Shown in pieces: positions 24,701 through 32,667 of a DNA stretch of 44,406 bases (the first letter of the stretch is position 1; each line of letters opens with the position of its first letter). The DNA comes from Blautia sp. (GTDB lineage: Bacteria; Bacillota; Clostridia; Lachnospirales; Lachnospiraceae), in the NCBI GenBank assembly GCA_022777285.1, contig JALFGN010000084.1, forward strand, positions 1-44,406, given 5' to 3'. The notes below the pieces were generated by a model. It was not told the DNA's origin. It worked only from the letters and a program-made list of their open reading frames with translations, and did no database searches. A program made the translations under genes and the position numbers.

Positions 24701-27104
24701 AGAAGGTCAGAAGGGCGAGTCCTATACGTTTGCAAAAGACATCATTGAAAAAGAAGCAGCAGATCTGGTGCCAGAAGGATATAAACTTCAGAACTATGAA
24801 TTTGCAGATGCACAGGTTGCATATGGTGAAACTGAAAAAATGGCTCTGGCAGCAGATAAAGAAGCAGCAACTTTAACTGCAACTCTCAAAATTGTAGTAA
24901 AAGACAGAGCGGATGAGAACGCAGAAATCATCGGAACCGATACTTTAACTGCAGATGGTAAAGAGGGAGAAACACATACCTTTAAAGCGGAAGACATCAA
25001 AGAAAAGGCAGAAGCAATTGAATTGACTGGAAATTATAAACTGTCTGAGGAATATGCATATGAAGATACATCCGTTGCATATGGGTCAGAGTTTGAATTA
25101 GTATTAGTGGCAGAAAAAACAACAGCTTTTGCAACACTGAACATCGAAGTAAAAGATGGTGAAACACTTCTTGCTACGGATGTATTAAACAGTGAAGCAG
25201 AAGGAACCAAAGGAGATCCGCATACCTTTAAAGCAGAAGACATCAAAGCAAAAGCAGAAGCAATTGAACTCAAGGATAATTATGTATTATCAGAATATGA
25301 CTTCAAGGATATGGAAGTTGCTTATGGCTCCAGTGAGATACTGACACTGAATGCTGAAAAAGCGGTAGCAGACGCAGTTTTGGAAATCAAGGTTTATGAT
25401 TCTGCAACAGTAGATCAGGATGATACAGAGAAAAAACTGGTTGCTGAAAAAACACTGAAGAAATCCGGTGAAAAAGGCAGCGAAGTTAAAGTTACTGCTG
25501 AGGACATTAAGAAGGAAGTAGGCGAAATCGAGGGCTATAAACTGGATGAATCCAGCTTACCGACAGAAGATGTCGTAATTGAATGCGGCGGAGAAACAAA
25601 AACAGTAGAACTGACAGCAACATTGATTCCAGCAGGTAAAGGCCATACTTATGTGAAGTTCACAGAAAATTGTTATAAAAAAACAGACGGACATTGGAAC
25701 AGCGTGACAAATTATGTATGTATTGACTGTGGACATGCTTTCGAAGAAAGTGAATATGATGATAATTTCAGAAAAGATGTAGATAAATTGTATGATGGAG
25801 ATGCCAGTGAGAAAACAGCTGTGTGGACATGGTCTACAGATGGAACAGCTGCTGCACTGTATCAGGTTTCTACAGCACTGAAAGATCATAAATTTGACTG
25901 TATCTGGGAGAATTCCGATTTTAGTTCCCGTACAGCAGCTGAAGTGGTACGTAAAAATACCTGTACAGATGGAAGCCTTGTTTATACAGCAACAGCAGAC
26001 GGAAAGAAAGATACAAAAACAATTACAGTAGAATCTAAGAAACATACTTATAATAAGGCAGCAGTAAAAGATGAAGCTACCGGAGAAATAAAAGAAAATG
26101 GTGCGGTTACCTGGAACTGGGCTGAGAATTGTTCAAAGGCAACTGTGACTCTGGTATGTGATGTTTGTGGTGATACAAAAGAAGTGACTGTTTCCAAGGG
26201 CGATGATGCCATGAAAGTAGAGCAGACGGCTGCAACTTGTACAACAGCCGGATCCGACAAGTATACTGCTACAGTTACCGTAGATGGTGTGAACTTTATC
26301 AGCACCAGAACAATTGAATCAGATCCTGCTACAGGACATAACTACGGAGAACCTAAATGGGATTGGACACAGGAAGAAAACGGAAGTTATTCTGCAGCTA
26401 AAGCTACATTCACCTGTAAAAACGATGAATCGCATACAAAGACGCTGGATGCAACCATTACAAAAGAGATTGACAGAAAAGCAAACAAAACAATCTACAC
26501 AGCAACCGTTACTTTGGATGACAAAGATTATAAAGATACCAAAGAAACAGAGATTTCTGAACAGGACCTGAATCCGTTTGTAGATGTAAATCAGGAGGAT
26601 TATTATTATGACGCAGTTCTGTGGGCTGTAAACAATAATATTACAACTGGTTACGATGATACACATTTTGCACCGCTTGAAAACTGTAACCGTGCACAGG
26701 TAGTAACTTTCCTGTGGAGAACAATGGGCAAACCGGAAGTAAAGACAACAAAGAATCCGTTTGTTGATATCAATGAAGATGATTACTTCTATCAGGCAGT
26801 TCTGTGGGCATATGAGAATAAGATTACTACAGGTAAAGATAAAACTCATTTTGCACCGAATGAGTATGTGACAAGATCAGATTTTGTAACCTTTATGTAT
26901 CGTCAGAAAGGAGAGCCGGATGTAAACGGAATAAAGAATCCTTTCGAAGACTTAAAAGAAGATCAGTATTATACAAATGCAGTTTTATGGGCATATGAGA
27001 ATGGAATTACTTCAGGTAAGGATAAAACTCATTTTGCACCGTTTGATATTTGTATTCGTGGTGATGTAGTAACATTCCTTTATCGTGGATACGGACAGAA
27101 ATAA
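21726..27104 (+). CDS. Giant SLH-anchored surface protein with transglutaminase-like domain
   Basis: A 1792-residue exported protein. A Sec signal peptide covers about residues 1-31 (KKHVKKLIAGFAALTMVVG...). A transglutaminase-like domain follows, with a plausible triad of Cys391 (AVCFGYASVF), His485 (HYWNAVKV) and Asp500 (YYIDPCY). Residues about 883-1302 hold five diverged ~82-residue repeats, each ending near VAYGE/VNYGE and rich in Glu/Lys. Between and after them are CxxC pairs (Cys850/853, 1332/1335, 1478/1481) in HxY...CxxCG modules that may bind metal. Three SLH domains (residues 1616-1792) would hold it to a cell-wall polymer. The role is unknown; wall-peptide cross-linking or cleavage is a guess from the domain. 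It is monocistronic with its own terminator and the longest gene in the window. Confidence 0.85.
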   Translation: MKKHVKKLIAGFAALTMVVGSIDSTALVVWAKTKESKSDKKSVKEVTLSSTAKENLAAARIMAEINSYGKEDTVKKDSKVKKAVKKAIFNGYNDSTDLSKYNITSEKMDTTTEEILQESGLADTVSVAYDTDSDGEVTTATVEMDAMVTLAADELKENATIYNLTEAQTQELLGMYAQYIQLCEDNADMFGVQVPYNTTKDTNANPIGSMLDIASISVDAVNAGYVGYDTLSGLIQLYMMATQFSITEYKDDVIAARNEALSVIEDGMTTVQKYIALNGWMADNCNFAMDSIMDEMVAPVLEEDPLYTYAYNCMYNMIHDQVYQKTYDYLKDAYGEEQAKAIATQQADSFMVDVQEDKGSGAQQAASTAGAMVGLWQSNQVGTLVGKKAVCFGYASVFNYLVQCANPQVYLKDPNASDLYASDNWKSYEELNFVQNDNGEPVKDEDGNYQWSEEGTAAITDLVKIKFDTDVSMFGQEEEKFDSPHYWNAVKVEGKWYYIDPCYVDIYVECMNRDRVETDGNLNHLYFMFSDTSAREMYKDNYEKIFTLYEGIATDQTYEDAWFAFAKSHIYKVGDKFYYLYDSTDMLDIMRQYGNGSSSSSNTRAANDYEGLFTDTEYKIVYHAKADGDTSDTFVSLVDFNNGQIYNPTTDKMEDNAMIAELYAEHSAYVEEYPSIAISTAYYNGKIYFTLSNVMLSYDLETGAVEKLVEYTEVSGARDMSQGLGGLGFSMTESGSADITVENPPVADMTIKGDKMYVSIATNYGFISGKEFGQLTDYSSYGYQFAETGYNPSYNTYYNNDETNDNDEFMWSANIVGTIDMAHLTGDSHDYQKVEVPESCTEDAYTVERCKTCGKIKPETNEGGKAQTLNEGEEGGKEETAAATLQINITAGEDSQSVGSTTLTSTDTGKKGDPYTFTASAIQEAAEAAELTAGYALVADQYEDETVNYGETGKVELKAEKTTDFAKLELVITDGDQEGAQEIASKLLSSDKEGQKGESYTFAKDIIEKEAADLVPEGYKLQNYEFADAQVAYGETEKMALAADKEAATLTATLKIVVKDRADENAEIIGTDTLTADGKEGETHTFKAEDIKEKAEAIELTGNYKLSEEYAYEDTSVAYGSEFELVLVAEKTTAFATLNIEVKDGETLLATDVLNSEAEGTKGDPHTFKAEDIKAKAEAIELKDNYVLSEYDFKDMEVAYGSSEILTLNAEKAVADAVLEIKVYDSATVDQDDTEKKLVAEKTLKKSGEKGSEVKVTAEDIKKEVGEIEGYKLDESSLPTEDVVIECGGETKTVELTATLIPAGKGHTYVKFTENCYKKTDGHWNSVTNYVCIDCGHAFEESEYDDNFRKDVDKLYDGDASEKTAVWTWSTDGTAAALYQVSTALKDHKFDCIWENSDFSSRTAAEVVRKNTCTDGSLVYTATADGKKDTKTITVESKKHTYNKAAVKDEATGEIKENGAVTWNWAENCSKATVTLVCDVCGDTKEVTVSKGDDAMKVEQTAATCTTAGSDKYTATVTVDGVNFISTRTIESDPATGHNYGEPKWDWTQEENGSYSAAKATFTCKNDESHTKTLDATITKEIDRKANKTIYTATVTLDDKDYKDTKETEISEQDLNPFVDVNQEDYYYDAVLWAVNNNITTGYDDTHFAPLENCNRAQVVTFLWRTMGKPEVKTTKNPFVDINEDDYFYQAVLWAYENKITTGKDKTHFAPNEYVTRSDFVTFMYRQKGEPDVNGIKNPFEDLKEDQYYTNAVLWAYENGITSGKDKTHFAPFDICIRGDVVTFLYRGYGQK
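24372..25633 (+). repeat. Five tandem ~82-residue repeats within the surface protein
   Basis: Each repeat starts with an ATLxIxV-type strand, has a central GxKGDPxTFxAxDI and a helix such as AEAIEL, and closes with VAYGxxxxLxLxAEK. Repeats 3 and 4 are the closest pair (TFKAEDIK.KAEAIEL in both), suggesting recent duplication. They probably form beta-rich stalk units. Confidence 0.75.
26571..27101 (+). repeat. Three SLH repeats (C-terminus of giant surface protein)
   Basis: Three ~58-residue S-layer-homology units, each of the pattern NPFxDxxxxDYYxxAVLWAxxNxITxGxDxTHFAP...RxxxVTFLxR. Related units occur in the two minus-strand genes at 28451-28972 and 29843-30376. Confidence 0.9.
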
Positions 27105-27143
27105 AAAACAGATAAGACAAGCTGAAACTGTATGAATAAAAAT

Positions 27144-27189
27144 GAGCTATCATATTAGACGATATGTTTTAATGTGATAGCTCTTTTTC
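27144..27189 (+). terminator. Rho-independent terminator of the giant surface protein gene
   Basis: The stem GAGCTATCA / TGATAGCTC (27144-27152 with 27175-27183) has a long A/T-rich loop that can pair further, followed by TTTTTCT. Confidence 0.8.
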
Positions 27190-27221
27190 TATAGAAATGT
27201 ATAGCAGAAAAGGGCAGATTT

Positions 27222-28370
27222 ATGAAGAAAAGTATTTTGTTTTGTTGTCATAGTTTTGAGATGGGAGGCATCCAAAAATGTATGATTAATTTGTTGAATG
27301 CAATGGATACCACAAAATATGAGATTGATGTGTTGGCGCTGCATCCTTCTTTTGAACTTTTGGATTTGCTTCAGGCAGATGTGAATCTTCTGGATACTTA
27401 TAAATATATTATGACAAAATATGGTACCTTTGAATATTTAAAAAGAAATAAAGCAAGTTTAACAAAATATCTGAAATACTATGTGTTTCGACTTGTGAAT
27501 AAGCTGGGAAAACAATCCTGGAAACTGTATACAGCACCGGAGAAAGAATACGATATTGCAATTGCCTATGCTCATAATGGACAGGTGCCTTATTATGTAA
27601 TTGACTGTGTGAAGGCAAAGAAGAAATATATGTGGCATCATGAGGGAAGATGTCCCAGAGATGAATATTATCCACTAATGAAAAAATATTATCCGGTATA
27701 TGACGGGATTATAGCAGTTTCAAACAGCGATAGAGAAATTCTTGTAAATGAATTTCCAGAGATTCGAGAAAATGTAAAAGTTTTATATAATGTGATTCCA
27801 AAAGAAGAAATCAGACAAAAGGCAAAGGAAACCATCAAAATTTCGAAAAAAAACAAAATAAAGCTTGTAACTGTGGGAAGAATGTCACAACAGAAAGGAC
27901 CGGATCTTTTAATAGAGACTGCCAGAAAGTTGGTAAGAGACGGGTATGAATTTATATGGTATTGGGTTGGAGATGGAGTGATGATGGAAGATATGAAAGC
28001 AATGATTGAAAAAAACCATCTATCGGAACAGGTATCTTTATTAGGAAACAGAAAAAATCCATATCCCTATATACAAATGTGTGATATCTATGTGCAGCCT
28101 TCTTATTATGAAGCATATTGTACAACAACTTTAGAAGCACAAGTATTAGAAAAACCAATTGTCGTAACAGATGTACCGGGAATGCGGGAACAATTTGGTG
28201 AAGAGGAGGGGAAAATCGTTCCTGTTGACAGTGAGAAAATCTGTGCTGCAATTGAAGAATTGATTGATCATCCAATAACATGTAAACAGATGAGCGAAAA
28301 ACTTCATGAGAAAATGTATACAGAAGATCATACATTGGACGGATATTATCGTCTGTTTGATCAGGAATGA
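27222..28370 (+). CDS. GT4-family glycosyltransferase (stand-alone)
   Basis: A 382-residue GT-B glycosyltransferase. The N-terminus SILFCCHSFEMGGIQKCMINLL is typical of GT4 surface-glycan enzymes. The C-terminal donor domain has LVTVGRMSQQKGPDLLIE, WVGDGVMM and QPSYYEAYCTTTLEAQVLEK (EX7E). It is flanked by terminators on both sides, so it is transcribed alone between the SLH-protein genes. It is more A/T-rich than the first operon. It might add a sugar to the wall polymer made downstream or glycosylate surface proteins; the sequence does not decide. Confidence 0.85.
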   Translation: MKKSILFCCHSFEMGGIQKCMINLLNAMDTTKYEIDVLALHPSFELLDLLQADVNLLDTYKYIMTKYGTFEYLKRNKASLTKYLKYYVFRLVNKLGKQSWKLYTAPEKEYDIAIAYAHNGQVPYYVIDCVKAKKKYMWHHEGRCPRDEYYPLMKKYYPVYDGIIAVSNSDREILVNEFPEIRENVKVLYNVIPKEEIRQKAKETIKISKKNKIKLVTVGRMSQQKGPDLLIETARKLVRDGYEFIWYWVGDGVMMEDMKAMIEKNHLSEQVSLLGNRKNPYPYIQMCDIYVQPSYYEAYCTTTLEAQVLEKPIVVTDVPGMREQFGEEEGKIVPVDSEKICAAIEELIDHPITCKQMSEKLHEKMYTEDHTLDGYYRLFDQE

Positions 28371-28374
28371 TCCA

Positions 28375-28422
28375 TAAAAAATGGAAGTCTATCAGAAGAA
28401 AACTAATAGACTTCCATTTTTA
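28375..28422. terminator. Bidirectional terminator between convergent genes
   Basis: A perfect 12-bp stem, ATGGAAGTCTAT / ATAGACTTCCAT (28381-28392 with 28406-28417), has an A run on the left and a T run on the right, so it can end both the plus-strand GT4 gene and the minus-strand CAP/SLH operon. Confidence 0.88.
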
Positions 28423-28447
28423 TAAATGAAACGGATAGAAACAGAAA

Positions 28448-29800
28448 TTAGTGATACGCTCTGTAAAGGAAGGTTACAACCTGCCCTCTTGTACATCCAT
28501 CTCGAGGAGCAAAATGGGAGGAATCCACACCACTGGTAATGCCGTTTTCATATGCCCATAAAACGGCAGTTGTATAATATTGATTTTCTGATACGTCCTC
28601 AAAGGGATTGTCAATTGATGCATTTGGTTGTCCTTCTGCTCTCCAGAGAAAAGTGACAAACTGTCCCCTCTCCACGGTATTGTCAGGAGCAAAATGCGTT
28701 GCATCTATGCCGGATGTGATTCCATTTTCGTATGCCCAAAGGACTGCATCATAATAATAATCGGATTCTTTTACATCCACGAAAGGATTGTTTTTTGCAG
28801 ATGGCTTTGGTTCTCCTTTGGTTCTCCAGAGGAAAGTTGCTACTTGTGCACGTGTACAGGTTTTTTCCGGGCTGAAATGCGTTGCATCAGTACCGGATGT
28901 GATTCCATTTTCATATGCCCAAAGAACCGCATCATAATAATAATCCGATTTCTTTACGTCTGTAAATGGATTCTTCTGTGTACTTTCGGAATTCCCTGTC
29001 ACAGTGATTGTGTGTTCGAATGATATTTCTGGAGATTTTGGAAGATAAATGGTAAGTTTTGCATTTCCACTTTTTATGGCATGGATCGTGCCATTTTCTA
29101 CAGTAAAGATACGCTCATCAGAACTCTGGTATTTTAAGAATTCCGGTTTGATTAAAAGCGTGGAGACACCATTGTTAAAGTAAAAATCCAGATAAGCTGT
29201 TTCTCCTATTTTTAGTGTATCCTTATCCAGCTGAATCCAAAAATCGAGTGCTTCAAATTCCGGATCGAACTGAATTTCGCGGTTGGAAGTGTGGTCTATG
29301 TAATCGGTTTTGGAAGCGATATCAGCCTCATCCATACCGAAGCATTGTGTCCAATACATGACACCATCAATTTTAACCGCTCCGATTCCAATCGAGTTGT
29401 AGCTTTTATCCAGAATGTTGGAACGGTGACCTTCAGAGTTCATCCAATCCTGCATTATCTCTGAAGCGGAAGTTCGACCATAGGCAATATTTTCTCCTAT
29501 CATTTTGCTGCAGGCAGTAAAACACTGCTGATTTGTTGGACGCACATGGTCATAATAAATACCAAGTTCATTGGCACGGAGCATGGCTGCTTCGAGAAGT
29601 TCTTTATCCATTGCGAGCGGATGAACACCTTCCTTTTCACGTTCTTTATTTACTAACTCTAATATTTCAAATGCTGTAGAATAGTATTCTTGGGTAGAAA
29701 TAGTAACAATTCCGACTATTGTATCAGAAGCGGCATATACTGTTTGAGTTACAAACAGAGCGATTGCCAGTATTAGTACCAGAATCCTTTTTTTATTCAT
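28448..29800 (-). CDS. CAP-domain protein with three SLH domains
   Basis: A 450-residue exported protein. The signal peptide is at residues 1-23 (ILVLILAIALFVTQTVYA). A CAP/SCP domain covers about residues 40-165: FEILELVNKEREKEGVHPL, NELGIYYDHVRP, GENIAYGRTSASEIMQDWMN, and SEGHRSNILDKSYNSIGIG with the conserved His residues. A bacterial Ig-like segment follows (ERIFTVENGTIHAIKSGNAK). Three SLH domains end the protein (residues 277-450). CAP proteins in bacteria are widespread but their activity is mostly unknown. It is the second gene of a two-gene operon, 39 bases after the transglutaminase-like/SLH gene, and ends at a bidirectional terminator. Confidence 0.9.
   Translation of the reverse strand: MNKKRILVLILAIALFVTQTVYAASDTIVGIVTISTQEYYSTAFEILELVNKEREKEGVHPLAMDKELLEAAMLRANELGIYYDHVRPTNQQCFTACSKMIGENIAYGRTSASEIMQDWMNSEGHRSNILDKSYNSIGIGAVKIDGVMYWTQCFGMDEADIASKTDYIDHTSNREIQFDPEFEALDFWIQLDKDTLKIGETAYLDFYFNNGVSTLLIKPEFLKYQSSDERIFTVENGTIHAIKSGNAKLTIYLPKSPEISFEHTITVTGNSESTQKNPFTDVKKSDYYYDAVLWAYENGITSGTDATHFSPEKTCTRAQVATFLWRTKGEPKPSAKNNPFVDVKESDYYYDAVLWAYENGITSGIDATHFAPDNTVERGQFVTFLWRAEGQPNASIDNPFEDVSENQYYTTAVLWAYENGITSGVDSSHFAPRDGCTRGQVVTFLYRAYH
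28451..28972 (-). repeat. Three SLH repeats (C-terminus of CAP protein)
   Basis: Three ~58-residue units, each with DYYYDAVLWAYENGITSGxDxTHFxP or a close variant. The first two are nearly identical at protein level, so local recombination between SLH tracts is plausible. Confidence 0.9.
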
Positions 29801-29839
29801 AAGATTTGATTTCCTTTCTTTTCTTAATTTTATATTTGA

Positions 29840-31381
29840 TTATTCTGTTTCATTATAAGCTCTGTATAAGAAAGTCACGACTTGTGCTCGGACACATTCA
29901 TGATCTGGTTGGAAATGGGCTTCATCCATACCGGTTGTGATACCATTCTTATATGCCCAAAGAACTGCTGTTTTGTAATAGGAATCATCCGGAACATCGG
30001 AAAATGGATTTTCGGAGAGGTCCGATTCTGGTTTTCCTTTGGCTCTCCAGAGAAACGTGACAAATTCTTTTCGGGTCACTGTGTCATTTGGCTGAAAATG
30101 GGATTCGTTCAGACCGGTTGTAATGCCATTCTCATAAGCCCATAAAACAGCTTTATAAAAATAGTCATCAGGTTTGATGTCTGTAAACAGGTTCTCAGGG
30201 TTTTCCGGTTCCGGCTCTCCGTTTGTTCTCCAGAGGAAGGTCACTGCCTGAGCCCGGGTACAAGGAGCAGAAGGGCTGAAATGTGTTGCATCAGTTCCGC
30301 TGGTAATCTGATTTTGAGAAGCCCAGAGTACGGCATCATAAAAATAATCGGACTCCTCCACATCAGTAAATGGATCTTCTGAAGAAGGAGGAGTGTCGGA
30401 AGGTTCATAATCTTTTTCGCTCATTGGATAAGCAGCATTGAATTCTTCTGAGTCATAATCGGAGTGGCGGACATGATCCGAGAAATTTTCATTACATTTC
30501 AGAAAGTATTCCGGTTCTGATTTTCCAGCATCCCAGGTTGAATCCAGATTATAATATTTATGATCTAATTCTACAATGTTCCAACCATGGCTTCCGCCAT
30601 TGGCAGTGCCTGGTATTAGTCTTGCATCCACTCCGGATTCCAGAGACATACGATAAAATAATACCGCATATCCCTGGCATACTGCTTTCTTATCGAGTAA
30701 TGCAGCATATGCCGTATATTTCAGCTTATAATTGTCGTCTTCCAGATTGTCGTAGTCATATTTTACATTATCACAGATATAATCATAAATGTCACATATT
30801 TTTTCATAATCTGTTTTATTTTCCAGGTCTAACTGGAGTAGTACATTTTCCAGAGTGCTATCTACCTCCGCTTCTTGTTCTGATGTAGTGTAGTATGTAA
30901 TGGTATATTTAAAAGAGAGTGTGGTTGTGTTATCTTGCGTAACCCTGTTAATATCACAGCTCCAGCCGGGATATTGCCATGCGATGTAATCTCCCTCGAT
31001 AGGGTTTCCTGTATGAGAGAGTGCTTCTGTTATGATTTGTTTTGCCATTCCATCTTGGTAGTCGATTCCTTGAAATTCAAATATAATCGTTTCAGAACGT
31101 TTTGTCATCTCATCTCTTAGATATTCAACAGCTTCACTGATTGAGGTACAGTGTTTCGATGTCTCAGCGGCAAAAGAAACTTGATCTTTACCAGGAGATT
31201 TTAAATCAGAAAGCTGTATAACATCTTCATATAAAGGGTTTACAGCAGCTTCTGAAAAGGAAGTAATATCTGTTGAATCATTCTCGGCTGAGTGATTTGC
31301 TGCAAGAGCAGATGGAGGAGACAAGGATATTACAGAAGTAGTTGTTAATAGTGTAAGAAGTAATTTTCTGGATTTTTTCAT
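29840..31381 (-). CDS. Transglutaminase-like protein with three SLH domains
   Basis: A 513-residue exported protein. The signal peptide is about residues 1-28 (KKSRKLLLTLLTTTSVISLS..ALA). A transglutaminase-like core covers about residues 190-300, with a full triad: Cys235 (KAVCQGYAVLFYRM), His265 (SHGWNIVEL) and Asp280 (YYNLDSTWD). The preceding helix DYEKICDIYDYICDNVKYD is typical of the bacterial family, whose members act as cysteine peptidases or cross-linking enzymes. SLH domains fill residues 336-509. The start has AAAGGAG 8 bases upstream. It heads a two-gene operon with the CAP/SLH gene and has the same domain pair (transglutaminase-like + SLH) as the giant protein at 21726. Confidence 0.9.
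   Translation of the reverse strand: MKKSRKLLLTLLTTTSVISLSPPSALAANHSAENDSTDITSFSEAAVNPLYEDVIQLSDLKSPGKDQVSFAAETSKHCTSISEAVEYLRDEMTKRSETIIFEFQGIDYQDGMAKQIITEALSHTGNPIEGDYIAWQYPGWSCDINRVTQDNTTTLSFKYTITYYTTSEQEAEVDSTLENVLLQLDLENKTDYEKICDIYDYICDNVKYDYDNLEDDNYKLKYTAYAALLDKKAVCQGYAVLFYRMSLESGVDARLIPGTANGGSHGWNIVELDHKYYNLDSTWDAGKSEPEYFLKCNENFSDHVRHSDYDSEEFNAAYPMSEKDYEPSDTPPSSEDPFTDVEESDYFYDAVLWASQNQITSGTDATHFSPSAPCTRAQAVTFLWRTNGEPEPENPENLFTDIKPDDYFYKAVLWAYENGITTGLNESHFQPNDTVTRKEFVTFLWRAKGKPESDLSENPFSDVPDDSYYKTAVLWAYKNGITTGMDEAHFQPDHECVRAQVVTFLYRAYNETE
29843..30376 (-). repeat. Three SLH repeats (C-terminus of transglutaminase-like protein)
   Basis: Three ~58-residue SLH units beginning DPFTDVEESDYFYDAVLWA, with the repeated NGITTG and HFQP motifs. 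They are the same family as the other two SLH tracts in the window. Confidence 0.9.
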
Positions 31382-31420
31382 GCTCTTTTCTCCTTTGAAA
31401 ATTGATTTTATTATGGATAT

Positions 31421-31426
31421 ATTATA
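31421..31426 (-). promoter_or_regulatory. -10 box of the transglutaminase/CAP operon
   Basis: On the minus strand a perfect TATAAT (31426-31421) lies about 40 bases before the ATG at 31381. No convincing -35 hexamer was found upstream in the A/T-rich sequence. Confidence 0.4.
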
Positions 31427-31517
31427 GCATTCATTAGAGAAAAAAATAGTCTTATTTAGTAAAATAGAAAAATCATTAGCACTATTATTATTTTTTCTAT
31501 ACTTTTGATTCAGGGTG

Positions 31518-31526
31518 TGGTAAGAT
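31518..31526 (+). promoter_or_regulatory. Extended -10 promoter of the second glycopolymer operon
   Basis: TGG-TAAGAT forms an extended -10 element about 40 bases before the epimerase start. It lacks a clear -35. It is the only promoter candidate seen ahead of the ten-gene unit. Confidence 0.35.
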
Positions 31527-31566
31527 AAAAAAAGAGTATGAGTATTTTTAAATGGAGATTAGACAA

Positions 31567-32667
31567 ATGAAGAAGGTAATGGTTGTATTTGGGACAAGAC
31601 CCGAAGCTATAAAAATGTGTCCACTGGTAATGGAACTGAAGGGGAGAAAAAATCTTCAGACTGTAGTATGTGTGACCGGTCAGCATCAGGAAATGTTGGA
31701 AGCAGTACTGGAAACGTTTCAAGTAGTACCGGATTATAATCTTTCTATTATGAAGAAAAATCAGACATTATTTGATATTACGACGTTAATTTTAAACAGA
31801 ATTAAGGAAGTTATTGAAAAGGAAATGCCTGATATGGTATTGATTCATGGAGATACTACAACTACTTTTTCTACAGGTCTGGCATGTTTTTATAAACAGA
31901 TTCCTGTAGGGCATGTAGAAGCTGGATTGCGTACATATGATTTGAAATCGCCGTATCCGGAAGAATTCAACCGTCAGGCAGTGGGGATTCTTGCAGATTT
32001 ACATTTTGCACCGACACAGCGCGCACAAGACAATCTTCTCAGAGAAGGGAAAGATCCAAAGAAAGTATTCATTACAGGGAATACAGCAATTGATGCTTTG
32101 AAATCGACTGTTCAGAAGGGATATGTACATCCGGATCTGGAATGGGTGGAAGATAAGAAACTATTGTTGATGACAGCGCATCGACGGGAAAATCTGGGCG
32201 AACCTATGCGGCAAATGTTTCGGGCAATTCTTAGAATTGTAGAAGAGCATGAAGATGTAAAAGTAATCTATCCAATTCATATGAACCCTGCAGTGCGGGA
32301 AATTGCAGGAGAGATATTCCAGAATCATGACAGGATTCGTTTGATTGAACCGCTTGATGTTCTGGATTTTCACAATTTTATGGAAAAAAGTTATCTGATT
32401 ATGACAGACAGTGGAGGAATCCAGGAGGAAGCTCCTTCTTTAGGAAAACCGGTTCTGGTTATGAGGAATACAACAGAGCGGCCGGAAGGAGTAGAAGCTG
32501 GTACACTGAAACTGGTTGGTACAGACGAAGAGGTTATTTATCAGGAAATTAATCGTTTATTTGATGAAAAAGAGTATAGTAAGATGAGTAAAGCTGCGAA
32601 TCCTTATGGAGATGGATTTGCAAGTCAGAGAATTGCAAATATTATAGAAAAAGAATTAGGATGTTAA
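31567..32667 (+). CDS. wecB: UDP-N-acetylglucosamine 2-epimerase (non-hydrolysing)
   Basis: A 366-residue cytosolic enzyme that converts UDP-GlcNAc to UDP-ManNAc. Family motifs are intact: VFGTRPEAIKMCPLV at the start, HGDTTTTFSTGLA, GHVEAGLRTYDLKSPYPEEFNRQ (spread over residues about 115-140), TAHRRENLGEP, and DSGGIQEEAPSLGKPVLVMR with TERPEG. ATG 31567 has GGAG 9 bases upstream; ATG 31552 has no ribosome site. It heads the operon and supplies the ManNAc donor for the next gene product, TagA/WecG. It is also called mnaA in Gram-positive wall-polymer loci. Confidence 0.95.
   Translation: MKKVMVVFGTRPEAIKMCPLVMELKGRKNLQTVVCVTGQHQEMLEAVLETFQVVPDYNLSIMKKNQTLFDITTLILNRIKEVIEKEMPDMVLIHGDTTTTFSTGLACFYKQIPVGHVEAGLRTYDLKSPYPEEFNRQAVGILADLHFAPTQRAQDNLLREGKDPKKVFITGNTAIDALKSTVQKGYVHPDLEWVEDKKLLLMTAHRRENLGEPMRQMFRAILRIVEEHEDVKVIYPIHMNPAVREIAGEIFQNHDRIRLIEPLDVLDFHNFMEKSYLIMTDSGGIQEEAPSLGKPVLVMRNTTERPEGVEAGTLKLVGTDEEVIYQEINRLFDEKEYSKMSKAANPYGDGFASQRIANIIEKELGC

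Noticed and set aside
26571-30376. SLH repeats as a CRISPR-like or transposon repeat array
   Set aside because: The DNA repeats encode in-frame ~58-residue SLH domains inside real genes, with no regular short repeat-spacer pattern.
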